Source: Lytechinus variegatus
Lineage: Eukaryota; Echinodermata; Echinoidea; Temnopleuroida; Toxopneustidae
Assembly: GCF_018143015.1 (NCBI RefSeq)
Contig: NC_054753.1
Span: forward strand, 27,917,462 to 27,981,461
Direction of reading: 5' to 3'
DNA: 64,000 nucleotides
Each line of letters starts with the position of its first letter. Positions within the stretch are counted from its first letter, which is position 1. The translations under genes were made by a program, and so were the position numbers. Below are positions 21,698 to 33,422 of this stretch, piece by piece. The notes under the pieces were generated by a model. That model made no database searches. It had not been told where the DNA came from and saw only the letters and a program-made list of their open reading frames with translations.

Positions 21698-22550
21698 TAA
21701 AAAATGCATATACACGTACATATATCATATGAAATTATGAACTCTATATCCAACAGGTAGGCCTAGTGCTATGATTGTTATTTTGAAATCTTCCATGTGA
21801 ATAGTAAATAGCGGATGCGTATATAATTCTTGATTATGCACGAGTCACATACACCTTTCTCTTTTCTTCTCTATGCGTTCTAAGTTGCAGGGATTTTAAA
21901 GAAATCAAGATGGACTTTAGTTGGGACCAATCGAATTCTGGATTTAGTATGAATACATTTATTTTAGCTTTTAATCTAGAATGATTATAATTTGAATCCG
22001 TTGTGATTTAACAATAAATTTGTAGGAATGGTCTCGAACTACAGTTCGTCTGGATTTATTTCGAATCCCTGCAATGTAGAGTGAAGGTTTCAGGATTTTC
22101 TTGTTACGTAAATGCGCAAGACTTGCTTGATGGAGTTTGTAGCTGTGTAGTGTTTTTATTAAGTAAGGATCAAAATGAAAATAAGACGCCTCGGCTTTCA
22201 TGAGCTGTCCTTCCAAGGCATATTATACTTTAAATCTTATATCTGTATTAGTAATGCCTGACGAAATAAATCAGTCAATCAATGTGATACATGTAAAATA
22301 AACTGGTGTATATATCAATGTATATATAATATGAAATTACGAAGTATGTAACCATTGCACATTATAATTATAAATGTTATTATAAATAAAAATAAAAAAA
22401 TAAAAATTATAAATGTCATCAGTTACTCAGATAAGGAAACCATTAGAATTGAGCTGTATCGAATTTCATGAGCTATCATGTTAAGGTTATGTTACACTTT
22501 AAAACTTGCACTTATATTTGTTGTATGTTTCCTGTGAATAAAATACACGG

Positions 22551-22800
22551 GTCGTGTGGTCCAGTGGTTTGAGCATTGAACTCGTAATCGCAAGGTTGTG
22601 AGTTCGAATCCCAACTCTGCCATTGTCTCCACTTTGATAAAAAGGCCCAAGAGTGATATCTGTCGTCTATTATGTCAGCCACTATGGCTGATTAACCTAT
22701 AGACGTAAAATGTTTCCAATTTAATTGGTTATATACCAGCTTGGCGTTTACCAGCAAAAAATGCTGTCCTGCCGAGTTCCTACGGGAGTTACCACAAACA
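22551..22800 (+). mobile_element. tRNA-Met-like SINE
   Basis: The head ggtcgtgtggtccagtgg, the B box gagttcgaatccc and the body through tgctgtcctgccgagttcc match the family at 13245-13493 in the opposite orientation. It sits in the Y1 repeats; the matching site in unit 3 instead carries the 55243-56207 insertion nearby. Confidence 0.75.
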
Positions 22801-23538
22801 CAAAATCAATCTCGTGAAATATACTAGACGATATATATTAGCATACCACACTAATTTCAGTTTACCACAGATATATTAAATGTACCACCACATCGTATGA
22901 AGTTATGAGCTATATAACTATAAATAACCAACGCCCTGTAAATAGTATATTGTTCATTGTGCGTACATATACGATTTAATTTCAAACACGTCTTTGTCTC
23001 CTTTCTATAAGTTTTACAACTTCCTGTTACTTTAGTGCTCAATATTTGTTTGATGTAGTTAGTAGCTGTATTTATATGTTACATTCAGCTTGTTTGGGCT
23101 TGTTATCAGTTACTTAGGGTAGACTCCATTAAAATTAAGCCTTTTTAGCATTCATGGGTTATCCTTTTAAGGTATTTTGGTACTCTATATCTTATATTTT
23201 ATTTGATATGTTATGCCTGGCCAATAGAATTAGTCAATCAATATATTAAGATAAATTTGTGTAATCAAACATGCTATCGTATTTCGTTTTATCTCATATC
23301 CTTGTACACGTATATCATATGAAGCTATGAAAAATTAATAGAGTAAACGTGTATCGTAATTTTGATGTTTTCATCTTTTGTTTTTCATTTTCAGAATATC
23401 TTCTGTAAATATTACACTATCTTTTGAATTATGCTTTGATTTCACACATTTTACACTTTTTTTTCTAAAAGTTTTTCCGATTGTCTTATTACTTAAGTGC
23501 TCAAAATTTGTGTTCAAGACGTATTTTGTAGCTGTCCT

Positions 23539-23665
23539 GGGGCCCGTAACACAAAGCTTGGTAATCATCGTAGAATACGTTTTTACAATTGATTGCATTG
23601 ACTACAATGTACTATCGATCATGAAATCAAGCTTACGATTAATCGCTTACCTGTGTGTTACGAGA
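23539..23665. mobile_element. short hairpin element, ggggcccgtaacacaaag family
   Basis: Same site within the X block as 1569-1701, 38378-38510 and 56885-56997, so it predates the duplications. Ends: ggggcccgtaacacaaag and gtgttacgaga. Confidence 0.65.
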
Positions 23666-23880
23666 TTCATTTGTGTTTTATCAATATGTTTTTCGTACCA
23701 TCAGTTACATAAGTTCCTTCCCATTGGAATTTAAGCTATATATCGGCTTTCATGTGATATCATGTCCAATATTTTTATACTCTAAATTTTATACTTCTAT
23801 TTCTTATGTTATGCCTAGCGAATATAATGAACCAATCAATCAGATGAAATAAACTAGTGTATAAACAAACGTTAAAACAG

Positions 23881-26033
23881 TCTTTCTTTTGTTTTTTGTT
23901 GAAGTTGTGATTACGTAAGAAGTGTCGACCGTAATAATTTATCGAAATGAGATATTAATCATATTTCACTTGACGGGTTCCCAATTTAGACACACCTCAT
24001 TATTTGGTAAAAAAAAAAGAAGAAAAAAGAAAGAAAAACGTCATGATGCTGGTTACCTGTACAAAATCTTTATAATGCAAAATTATTATCAATTATCATT
24101 ACTTTAATAATAATTACTTTACTGTTTTAATTTTGACATCACAATGGGAAATGATTGTGACGTGTGCACCCTTCTCTTGCAATGAGTGTATGTTATAGTG
24201 TATATTATTGTTTATATACAATTTCAATTTATCCTTATCAGGACCATTGGATGACTGGTATAGCATTATGTAATTTATGGTAAATTCTTCTATTTCGTTC
24301 TATTTCAAAACGTACATAACAAAACATTCACAATAAGAGATAGATCATTAAGAAAATATCAATGACGTCCATATATATATATATGTATAAAGAAAACAAA
24401 GAAATTCAAATAAACTAGGTCTATATTTACAAATTTTAAAATGCTTCACGTGGAACAGATCTTGTTCACACGGTATATACAGCGAAACCAGAAAACACTG
24501 AAATAAAGATATCATGCAAAATTACACTACATGTAGAAGAACAAGGGGAAAATTTCAAATTTTATCCAGCGTATTCCGACGTTCGTATATGGCACTTCAT
24601 TTTATATTTTAATACACACAATTTATTGATATCAAGAAATAGAACAGAATGGTAGAGCGGTGTGTATACAAACCTCTATGGCACGTCACTTAATTGGAAA
24701 TACTGAGCAAAATAGCGGGCAATATACAGAGTGAGTCAGAAAAATGTTCCACCAGTTTGAAGTATGAATATTTAATTATTGATTTATTGATATGTTCTGA
24801 CAGGGTGATTCTTCTCGCATACTTTGGTACCATATTTGCATGCAGGACTGGCTACGAGACAATCTCCAGAAGGTCTTTAAATGTCAGTTGCGCCAAGTCT
24901 CTTGGTGAAGAATCAAACAAAGTGTGAAAAAATAACTTGTGTGTGTATACAGATAGACACCGAACCTTCATTCCACACACCCACACCAGTTCCGTCACCA
25001 GCTTTTTCCTCAGGGGGGTGCTTTGGGGAAAATCCGATGTCAGGCAGTGCTGCTGGTGGCCCTGGGAACAATTTTTGAAACAGGAGGTGCTGGTTTAAAT
25101 AGCTTTTTAACTACCAAAACGAAGATCATTTGATAAAGGGAAATTTGAAAAAAAAAAATTGTCGAGAGGGGGGTGCATTCAAACCATCCACACCCACCCC
25201 CTTATGATCATCTTACACAATAATAATTTGGTTAAACAGACACATGGATGCTAGCTCTTCCATTTTTGCACTTAACAAGTACAAAAATTACAGCTAACGA
25301 CATGATGCGAAATACATGTATGGTCACCTATAATTTCAGTTAGAACCTACAAAAAACTTGCAAAGTTGAGCATGTTTGTATCCCATGGCAACATTGCCTT
25401 AAGCAGAGGTTTTTTTTTTGGGGGGGGGGCTAATGAAGAATAAAAGAAATTCAAAATCCAATCGTGAACCCTGTCACCCCTCTTTAACACTATCATAATC
25501 TATATTTAAATCATGTGGTATTAATAGCTTAAACCTAGTACCTTTGTACTGCATCCCTGATATTTGCGTTTCCATATCTTGTCCGCCATATTTCACTAAC
25601 AGAATTACTCTCAGCCAATCAGATAGAAGTATTTCGGTAGCTTATAACAACTTTCCGTAACAATCATTGCTTCCTTGAAGTAGAAATGATGTAAAGTGAT
25701 TCGAGATTTTTCCATACAGAATGATTTCCAATGTTTACGCTCTCATAGTAAAATTCGTCATACATAGATAGTTTAATATAAAAACGAATATGATATTTCA
25801 CTTTTATGCCTATATGATAAAATTGATTTTTCATCCATTCCAGCTTCTCATTGTAACCTCTGCTATTTTCGTGAAGCAAGTGTATCAAATGATGACAAAT
25901 AAACACTCTAAGAATAATCTATCGTGTTTTTTTAGGGGGGTGGGGGGTGGGCAAAGTCCACACCATTACGCGGGGGGGGGGGGTGGTATGGGGTTATGGG
26001 GACATGTCTTGTTTCCACCAACCCTTTTTGGTG
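23881..26033. other. X block of unit 2, no gene seen
   Basis: It matches 10964-14160 of unit 1 in order but lacks the LTR element, the fold-back element and the SINE found there. The site at 24721-24731 (aatatacagag) is the undisturbed version of the TA target used by the fold-back element in unit 1. Poly-G runs occur near 25422 and 25970. Confidence 0.5.
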
Positions 26034-26041
26034 GTCGAGGG

Positions 26042-28646
26042 CAGGCGCGTACGCAGGATTTTTGAAAGGGGGGTTTTCGAGCTGATTTTTTTTTTTTAAT
26101 CTCCCGCCCAGTCTCTAAAAAGTGATGAGCGGGGGGGGGGGGGGGAGTGATGATTTTTTTTTCTTTTTCTTTTCAGCGCTGCAAATAAGACAATAACATT
26201 TAAGTGGGGATGGGGTATGTAACAGTGCGGTCATGACCCGCAAGCGAGCAGAAATGTTCTCGTTTTTGCGTTGAAAACATAACCTTTTTGTCAATAGTTT
26301 GTTGGTATCATTGTCGATGTTACATGTCCTTCGGATCGATATGGCCTTGATCAGAACACTAGAAACTTGAGAAATGTCATGAATAATTACGAGCGAGCGG
26401 AGCGAGCGAGCCGAAATGTTTGCGTTTTTCCGTCAAAACATACAATTCTTCTCAATAGCTTGTTGGTAATGATCAGTGGCGTACCGTGGGTCGCGGCATT
26501 GGGGGGGGGGCACCAGCAAAAATTTTGAGTCACCAAGTGAGCGCGCGAAGCGCGCTCAGCTACTAATTATACTGACCTAATAGCAAAATTTTAAGGACAG
26601 TGTCATTAAACGGATATGTATGTCACTGATCACATAATGCGAGCGCGAAGCGCGAGCTGAAAATTTTTTATATTCAGACCTAAAAGGGGAAATTATAAGC
26701 AAATTTTTGTAATCATGATATGTACTTGTTTCGCTAAACAAACAATGCGAGCGCGAAGCGCTAGCTGAAATTTTTGTATATATTGATCCCAATCAGACAT
26801 TTTAAGGACTATATTTTAGGAATCTATTAAGAGTATATATATCTCACCATAGTATTCTAATGCGAGTGCCAAGCGCTTGCTGATTTTGTTAGAATTATAT
26901 GCATCCAAACACATAAAGCAATTGTCATTGTAATCATGATTAAAATGCGCATCTCACTAATCAAATATTGCACGCGCAAAGCGCGAGCTGAAAATTTTAG
27001 GAATTTCAGACCTGAAGAGGGACATTTTAAGGCTTTTTTGTAGGAATTCACGACGACCCTACGTATTTCATTAACCAAATGAAGCGAGCGCGAAGCGCGA
27101 GCTGAAATTTTTGTATATATATTGACCCCAAACGTGGATATTTTAAGGACTATTTTTAAAAGAATCCATTAAGAGTACACATATCTCACCATAGCTATCT
27201 AATGCGAGTGCCAAGCGCATGCTGAGTTTGTTAGAATTACACCTAAAGACATACTTTTTGTAGTCAATGTAGTCATGATTATCATACGCATCTCACTAGT
27301 CAAATATTGCGAGCGCGAGCTGAAAAATTTGGAAATTCACACCTGAAGAGGGGCATTCTAAGGCTTGTTTGTAGGAATTCACGTAGACCACTAACCAAAT
27401 GATGCGAGCGCAAGCTGAAATCTTCGATATTCAGATTAAAAAAATTGACATTTTAAGGACTGATTTTAGGAAATCATGAAGAGCAGACATATTATCTCAC
27501 TAATTCACTAATGCGAACGTAAGCACGGACGGGAAATGTTTTATATTAAGACCTTAAAATGATATGTCACTACATAAAACAATAATAATTCGAAGTGCGA
27601 GGAGATATATTTGGTGTATATTGACTTGAACACGGGAGGTTTTAGTACAACAGGATTATATATCTCGTTAAACAGACAATGCGAGTATCAGGAACAATGA
27701 AGTAATAGACCCTGAGCAAATTATGTTTCATAAAGTTATATATATTTTTATGTAATATAACATAAACATAATTAACAATAATTTCTTCCATCCCACTATG
27801 TTTCTTTCACTTTCTCCCTCTTTTTCCCTTTTCCCCCGTTTTTTTTTTGGCCAGCCGATGGGGGGGGGGGGGGGCACGTGCCCCCCTATGCCCCCGTAGT
27901 TACGCCACTGGTAATGATTACATATTAGTTGATGATACATGTCCTTCTGCTCGTAAGTCTCATGATATGGCCTTGATCAAAAGACTAGAAACTTAAGGAA
28001 TTTCATAAATGATTTCATTAAATAATTTTCGCGTTTTCCCGTCAAAACATACATTTCTTGTCAATAGTTTGTTAGTAAATCAAGTATTAGTCGATGCTAC
28101 ATGTCCTTCTATTCGTAACACTCATAATACGGCCTTGAACAGGAGACTAGATACTTATGGAATTTCATAAATTATTACGAGCGAGCGGAGCGAGCTAACC
28201 GACATTTTAGCGTTTTCCGTCATTTTGGTTTTCATATTGGTAAAACATATTTTGTAAGAAAACGTATGTCTTTGTCTTGGTTCACTTGTATTCATGAGTA
28301 TATATCATAATAATCATGTATGGCCTTGTTAATGGCGATACCATGATCATGTCGGCGACATGCGGAAATAAAAGATATAATAAAATGGAGCGAGCGAAGC
28401 GAGCGGAAATTTTTTTCTGTGTTTTTCGTCGGAAACATGAGATTCTGTTCATTATTGCTGTCATATATATTATTGGGTAGGGGAACTGTCCGTAACCAGA
28501 CCAAGGAGTTATCAGGCGCTTGCCCGATAACTCCTTGACCAGACCGACCTCCGGTGAGACAAGCAAAAAAAAAAAAAAAAAAAAAAAAAGGAAACGAAAA
28601 GGGGGGAGGTTGAACCCCCTAAACCCCCCCCTTGCGTACGCGCCTG
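26042..28646. mobile_element. hAT-like element A, caggcgcgtacgca ends (host of a nested element)
   Basis: 2605 bp including the insertion at 26474-27910. Ends are caggcgcgtacgca and tgcgtacgcgcctg. The 8-bp duplication gtcgaggg is exact (26034-26041 and 28647-28654). The interior repeats a 160-210-bp segment about four or five times, marked by gagcgagcggagcgagc boxes (26391, 28178, 28380s) and by ccttgatcaaaagactagaa-like text. No transposase frame is seen. Confidence 0.85.
26474..27910. mobile_element. hAT-like element B, cagtggcgta ends (nested)
   Basis: 1437 bp with ends cagtggcgta and tagttacgccactg, flanked by an exact 8-bp duplication gtaatgat (26466-26473, 27911-27918). Nine or so internal units of about 100-118 bp each carry a box related to gcgagcgcgaagcgcgagc, followed by tgaaat and by ttttaagga. 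It is the same family as 1-871 and 36198-37641. No protein-coding frame is present. Confidence 0.9.
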
Positions 28647-28654
28647 GTCGAGGG

Positions 28655-29324
28655 GGAACTTATTCTTTCCCCCACCCCACCTGTTACGCCCATGTCATAT
28701 CATTGCCATTATTTGTTTTAAACATGTTAAAAATGTACAATGTACACAATGCCAAAGGTTATGTCGTTGGAAATTCGCAGTTATTGACAAACAGTCTAAT
28801 TTGTAAATGCATGTGACTTGTAAGTACACGATTAAGTATACATCCTTATTGTGAATTATTTAGGCCAAGACGAGCTTCATCGTGAGAGTACATCGTATTA
28901 CAGCATTTTGATTAAACAGAGATTTTTATCGTGTGAGCGGATACAGGAGGTTCGAGGAAAGTAAGCAAACCCATTCATGTATTTTCCAAAGATATATTTC
29001 TCTATCCGTTTTCAAATTTTTCAACAAAAAAAAACATATAAGCCCGTGTTAAATATGACTATTTCAGGATACCTTCCACGTCAGTTTTAAAGTTACTCTG
29101 TGACTAAAGTGTTAAGAGATTATAATATATTCAACATTTATTTTATGGGGATGTAGACCTACTTTGTTAAATTCTGTTCAAGATACATGTAAGAACAAGG
29201 AAAATCCTTAAATCAGTTTCTATGAGGAAATATGATTGAACTAGATCAACGTCGTTTGTCAACCCGGAAGTAGTAGAGAAATTGTCTAAAGTATTCTAAA
29301 ACATACATCATACATAGGGAAACA
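28655..29324. other. unit 2 intergenic DNA, no gene seen
   Basis: From about 28970 it follows the ancestral unit (matches 14650-15000). Before that the sequence is unique to this unit. No motif is recognised. Confidence 0.4.
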
Positions 29325-29328
29325 TTAA

Positions 29329-29775
29329 AGGGATGGTCCAGGCTGGAGATATTCATATATGTATAAATAGAATAAAATTCCCAGAGCAAAATGCTGAAAA
29401 TTTGATTAAAATTGGATAACAAATAATGAAATTATTGAATTTTAAAGATTTGCACTATTCCGATGAAACAGTCCGGGCATGTCTTCATGAATATTCATTA
29501 GATGGGCTGATGATGTCATATCCCCCACATGTTCTTTTCTATTTCATTATATGAATTTATGTTTATTCATATTTTTTCTACCAAGAATTAAAACGATTAG
29601 ATTGACAACCGATTTAGTGCATTAGTTATTTATTGCTGCAACTTATTTTATCATAATAGAGACACATCATTTACAAATGTATGAAAAATGAAACATTTAT
29701 GATTTCTTGTAATAACATAAGAAAAAGAAAAGTGGGGGTGTGACACCATCAGCCCACCTAATGAATATTCATGGC
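29329..29775. mobile_element. TTAA-type hairpin element, right end lost
   Basis: A TTAA (29325-29328) precedes agggatggtccaggctgg. The subterminal stretch near 29395-29450 is similar to that of the aggtcaagtccacc family. The right arm returns gacaccatcagcccaccta inverted against tgggctgatgatgtc, and atgaatattcat occurs on both sides. The terminal inverse of agggatggtcc is not found; a poly-G/poly-C stretch replaces it near 29793. Confidence 0.55.
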
Positions 29776-29883
29776 CATTATGCCTCTCAAGGGGGGGGGG
29801 GGCACGGTCCAAATGTGCCCCCCTGGATCTGCCAGTGAGATGATGATGATGATAACAAAAGCTGGATCTATTAAGCTTTTTTT

Positions 29884-29957
29884 CTGAAGATATAAAGCGC
29901 TGCTATTATTACACCGGCTTAAGCTGAGTCATAACCACTAAACCACGACGAATTGGA
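29884..29957 (-). mobile_element. SINE remnant (unit 2)
   Basis: Both extremes of the SINE seen whole at 15070-15325 remain (aagcgctgctattatt and ccacgacgaattgg), but about 180 bp in the middle, including the B box, are missing. Confidence 0.6.
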
Positions 29958-30207
29958 TATTTTTTCACACCCCTGCCCCCCCCCGAAACCTAAGCTATGA
30001 GCTTCCTATAATACCCTGTATCAAAGTACATTCTCTAGTAACAAACGTGCGATAAAATATCATATTTTATGTTTAGCAAATATATAGATAATGTGGGTAA
30101 ATAATTAGCAATAACTTATCTTTGAGATGACCCTGTTTTTTTATGAGAGTCAAAGGACATACATACTGAATGATTTGCATATTTTTTCATTGTCTTTTAT
30201 TTTGCAG
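29958..30207. other. short TRIM copy 2 upstream region with splice acceptor
   Basis: The first 100 bases match unit 1 up to about 15435 and the rest matches from about 17519, so 2.1 kb of unit 1 upstream sequence is absent here. The acceptor AG at 30206-30207 after a T-rich tract is retained. No promoter-like block is seen. Confidence 0.5.
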
Positions 30208-30227
30208 TCTTATATAGAGTTTCAATC

Positions 30228-32054
30228 ATGGCTGATACATTAAAAAATGTCATCTCCCAGAGTATGGAGTGTCCTGTATGTCTTTCTACCTTCACTGATC
30301 CCAAGATCCTGTCATGTTCTCACACTTTCTGCAAGACCTGTCTGGACAACCTCTTGGAGTGCCATGGCAATTACCAAATCCGATGCCCTGTCTGCAGAGC
30401 TGTAACCCAGGTCCCAAACCAAGATGTCAGCAAACTACAGGTAAATCTTGCTTTGAAGAATCTAATAGAGGACATGAAGTGTCATCCTCAGATTTGCATG
30501 AGTTGTAAATCCGATGACAAGTCCAGTGCTGCTGTCTACTGCCAAGACTGTGGCAAGTATCTCTGCACCACTTGCCTCAACGCCCACTCTCAATGGGGTG
30601 ACTTCATTGATCATGAAGTCATAGCCATGAGTGAGATATTATCAGGGAAGGTGACGATACGTAGATACCGGAAATGCAGGAAACACCCGAAAGAAGACGA
30701 GGAGTGTTTCTGTTCCAACTGCAGGAGATTCACATGCTTCAAGTGTGTTGTCATGGAACATAAAGACGAAGCTAAGCACCAGGTCATGGAGGCAGCTGCT
30801 TATGAGAACAGACACAGGGAGAGCATCGAAGACATAAAATCAAAGGTGGATAAGAAGCAAGTATGCTTCCAGAAGTACTTAGATTTCATCGATGAACAGA
30901 TAAAGCTTGTTGGCAGTGCTAAGAAAGAGTGTATATATGATGTCAACAAGGCTTACAATGACATAGTCCGGCAACTGACAGAGAGAAGAGACATTCTGCT
31001 TGGAGAAGTTAAGGAAAAGACCGAAGGAGTAGAGAAAGAACTGGAAGAGATGAAGACATCGGCTCAGAAGTACATCAATCAGTTGACGACCGTTGCTGAC
31101 ATGGTAACCAATAGAACAAAGATACCGTTCGATATGGATACTTTGGCTGCACACGACACTCTCTGTGAGGAGATACGAGAGGCCTTTGATCAAGAGGATC
31201 CTGACTACGAGAAGCCCAGGAAATCAAGCAAGAAAGGGAAAAGTGTCGGTTTTGAGAGAAACGTTCGAAAGGACGAGTTAGATCTCGGTAAGATTGTTTA
31301 CGTAGTTGCGAAGGACGTCGCTTTGCCGACTAAGAACAGCATGAATACCATGGTCAGTACTCCAGATGGTAGGATGGCAGTAGGGTGCTGGACAGGTGGC
31401 ATCAACATCTTCTCTTCAGACGGCAAATTCCAACAGACAGTTCTCAAGGATGTTGAGATTCATGCGGTAGGGTACCTCTCTGTCGGACGATGCATTGTGA
31501 TCGATTATGCAAACGATATCACACTCTACACACGAGAATACATAAAACTGAATGTAATGTTTGAGTCTTTGGGTAAAGATGAAGGCGGGATTCCTAATCT
31601 CACTGTTGGTGGTGATGATCTGATCTATGTAAGCTACAGAGAGCCCCAGAAGATCCTTGTATTTTCAGCAGCAGGTGGGCAAGCAGTCAGGGAGATACCA
31701 TGCACTGGATATACGCCTGACCAAATCACTAGTTACGATGACTCTCTACTAATTGTAACAGGGAATACTTTACGATTGATAGACAAAGAAGGTGTTGTAC
31801 AACATACATTAACCAAACCTGTCAGTTTCATTCATGCTGCTGTATCTCAAGGTAATCTCATCCTGGTAGCCACGGTGAAGCATGATGAAGGGTTGGTGAG
31901 AATTGACGAGTATACAAATGAGCTTACACACATTCGAAACCTTGTTAATAATTACAAGATTGCAAAGCCTGGTAGAAATTGGTATTATCTCCAGCAATAC
32001 CGATCAGGCGAGATCGCTTTCTGCACCCCGGATAGACTCTATATATTCTACTGA
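30228..32054 (+). CDS. TRIM protein, RING / B-box / coiled-coil / beta-propeller-like (copy 2)
   Basis: 608 residues, uninterrupted. All RING (residues 15-56) and B-box metal ligands found in copy 1 are kept. Relative to copies 1 and 3 there is one extra residue between the last two B-box 2 histidines (DEAKH instead of DEGH). By eye it is roughly 85-90% identical to the other two, with changes spread over the coiled coil and the propeller-like part. The last 35 residues are identical to copies 1 and 3. It is predicted to be an E3 ubiquitin ligase like its neighbours. Its upstream region is shortened, so expression may differ; the sequence cannot show whether it is transcribed. Confidence 0.88.
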   Translation: MADTLKNVISQSMECPVCLSTFTDPKILSCSHTFCKTCLDNLLECHGNYQIRCPVCRAVTQVPNQDVSKLQVNLALKNLIEDMKCHPQICMSCKSDDKSSAAVYCQDCGKYLCTTCLNAHSQWGDFIDHEVIAMSEILSGKVTIRRYRKCRKHPKEDEECFCSNCRRFTCFKCVVMEHKDEAKHQVMEAAAYENRHRESIEDIKSKVDKKQVCFQKYLDFIDEQIKLVGSAKKECIYDVNKAYNDIVRQLTERRDILLGEVKEKTEGVEKELEEMKTSAQKYINQLTTVADMVTNRTKIPFDMDTLAAHDTLCEEIREAFDQEDPDYEKPRKSSKKGKSVGFERNVRKDELDLGKIVYVVAKDVALPTKNSMNTMVSTPDGRMAVGCWTGGINIFSSDGKFQQTVLKDVEIHAVGYLSVGRCIVIDYANDITLYTREYIKLNVMFESLGKDEGGIPNLTVGGDDLIYVSYREPQKILVFSAAGGQAVREIPCTGYTPDQITSYDDSLLIVTGNTLRLIDKEGVVQHTLTKPVSFIHAAVSQGNLILVATVKHDEGLVRIDEYTNELTHIRNLVNNYKIAKPGRNWYYLQQYRSGEIAFCTPDRLYIFY

Positions 32055-33051
32055 TAATAATGGATCAACTTTAATGCATTACAGTGTTACGGTATCACTA
32101 CATATCGAGGGGGGGGGTCATATCCACTGAATTGTCCCCCTAGCTTTTTAATGTTATTCTTTAAACGGATTTATACAAATCATTTAATTATACCTTTGAA
32201 GTCAAGAACTACGTTATTTTATATCAAACGAATTTCCGCATTACGAGTCAATTAGAATTGATAGGTTTGAATTCAGTGTGCTTGAATTGGCTTCGGTATT
32301 GCTTAGCTAACAAATGTGGGACATGGGACAACAGTCTAGGCAAGGTAGATCAGAAGAGTTTAGAATATTGTAAAATTGAAAGGACCAACCACAACTACTG
32401 ACACAATCATGCTGAAAACATAAAGTTAACTTGAAACAGTTTGTCTTCTACCCCGAATTCGTAGCAAGTTCGTATACACCCCCCCCCCCCCCCGTGGACT
32501 ACTCCATACAATAAACTCTTCTATTAAAACGTAGGTCATTAGACATGTCAAGTATATATAAACAAAAATACCATGGACATGGCACGATAAATTTCGTTGT
32601 GCTTACTTACTTAAGGCTAGGGTAGTGGTTAGGCAGAAACTTTTTTTATCTTGCATAAAATTGACCTTTAAAAACCTTAAATCAACAGTTTTTGGTCTAT
32701 AAACCAACAAAAATGCCCTGAAAATAAATGTATTCATATTCATCCGAATTTCTTAACCCTATACAGACTAGGCTATTTTAACGCCTAAAAAGACGGGGGT
32801 TGGCTGATTCATTCCCCTTATGATCTTGACCGTCGAATGTCGAGGGCTGCTGAATCAACCCCTTGTCTTTTTAGGGTCACCTAAGTTTAGTGTCCTTTTT
32901 CTCAGAACCTTAATTTAAAAAAAATGTTGGCAAAAAAGCATTAACTGGATTTGTTATATATATCATATAAAATTATGAACTCTATAAACAACACGTATTA
33001 TTATGATGTATATTGCATGTATGCATATAAGAATAAGTCAACTATAATTTC
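32055..33051. other. TRIM copy 2 3' flank, no further gene seen
   Basis: The first 350 bases follow the copy 1 3' flank with small deletions. A C run is at about 32478-32493. A repeat-like stretch (gcctaaaaagacgggg, with inverse ccccttgtctttttagg) lies near 32785-32875. Nothing coding is seen. Confidence 0.45.
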
Positions 33052-33270
33052 TTCATTTCCAGGGGGGTCCACACTTTACAAGCTTTGCTTTTTAGTGGAT
33101 CCCCCTCATTTCCATTTATGCTCTATATTATACTGTTTTTTCTGTTTTACGAAGTTAGAATGCCCTATCAAATTGTACTTGATTTGTATTGCTTTATATT
33201 GCTTTATATTACTTTGTATTATATTTTGAATGGAAATGAAATAAAAGAACTGAATTGAATTGAATTGAAA
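33052..33270 (+). mobile_element. LINE 3' end with gaatt-type tail
   Basis: Plus-strand 3' end sharing ttttgaatggaaatgaaat and the repeated gaatt tail with the inverse copies at 14219-14400 and 46962-47145. It includes a ggggtcca / tggatcccc inverted pair at about 33062-33107. No coding part. Confidence 0.6.
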
Positions 33271-33422
33271 ATCTTTACTGCGAATAGTAAATAATTCGTA
33301 TATAATTGATTTCGCACTTGACACATGCACCTTTATCTTTTTTCTATGCATTCTAAATTGCAGGGATTTTTAAAAGAAATCCAGAGGGACTATATTTGGG
33401 GACCAATCGAAATCTGGATTAA

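Larger units (their letters stand above)
21698..23880. repeat. Y1/X2 junction: diverged ~0.4-0.5 kb tandem repeats
   Basis: The boundary between units 1 and 2 (near 22980) lies inside several diverged copies of one repeat. Landmarks recur in the same order: a ttcatgag-ctatcc-like box at about 22196, 22464, 23151 and 23749, each followed by an AT-rich stretch and by ttatgcc or similar plus caatcaat. After subtracting the SINE (22551-22800) and the hairpin element (23539-23665), the spacing is about 270, 430 and 470 bp. No gene is seen. Confidence 0.6.

Noticed and set aside
26541..27540. Regularly spaced gcgagcgcgaagcgcgagc boxes as a CRISPR-like array
   Set aside because: The spacers are similar to each other, the spacing varies from about 100 to 118 bp, the array lies within a transposon with 8-bp duplications, and the genome is eukaryotic.
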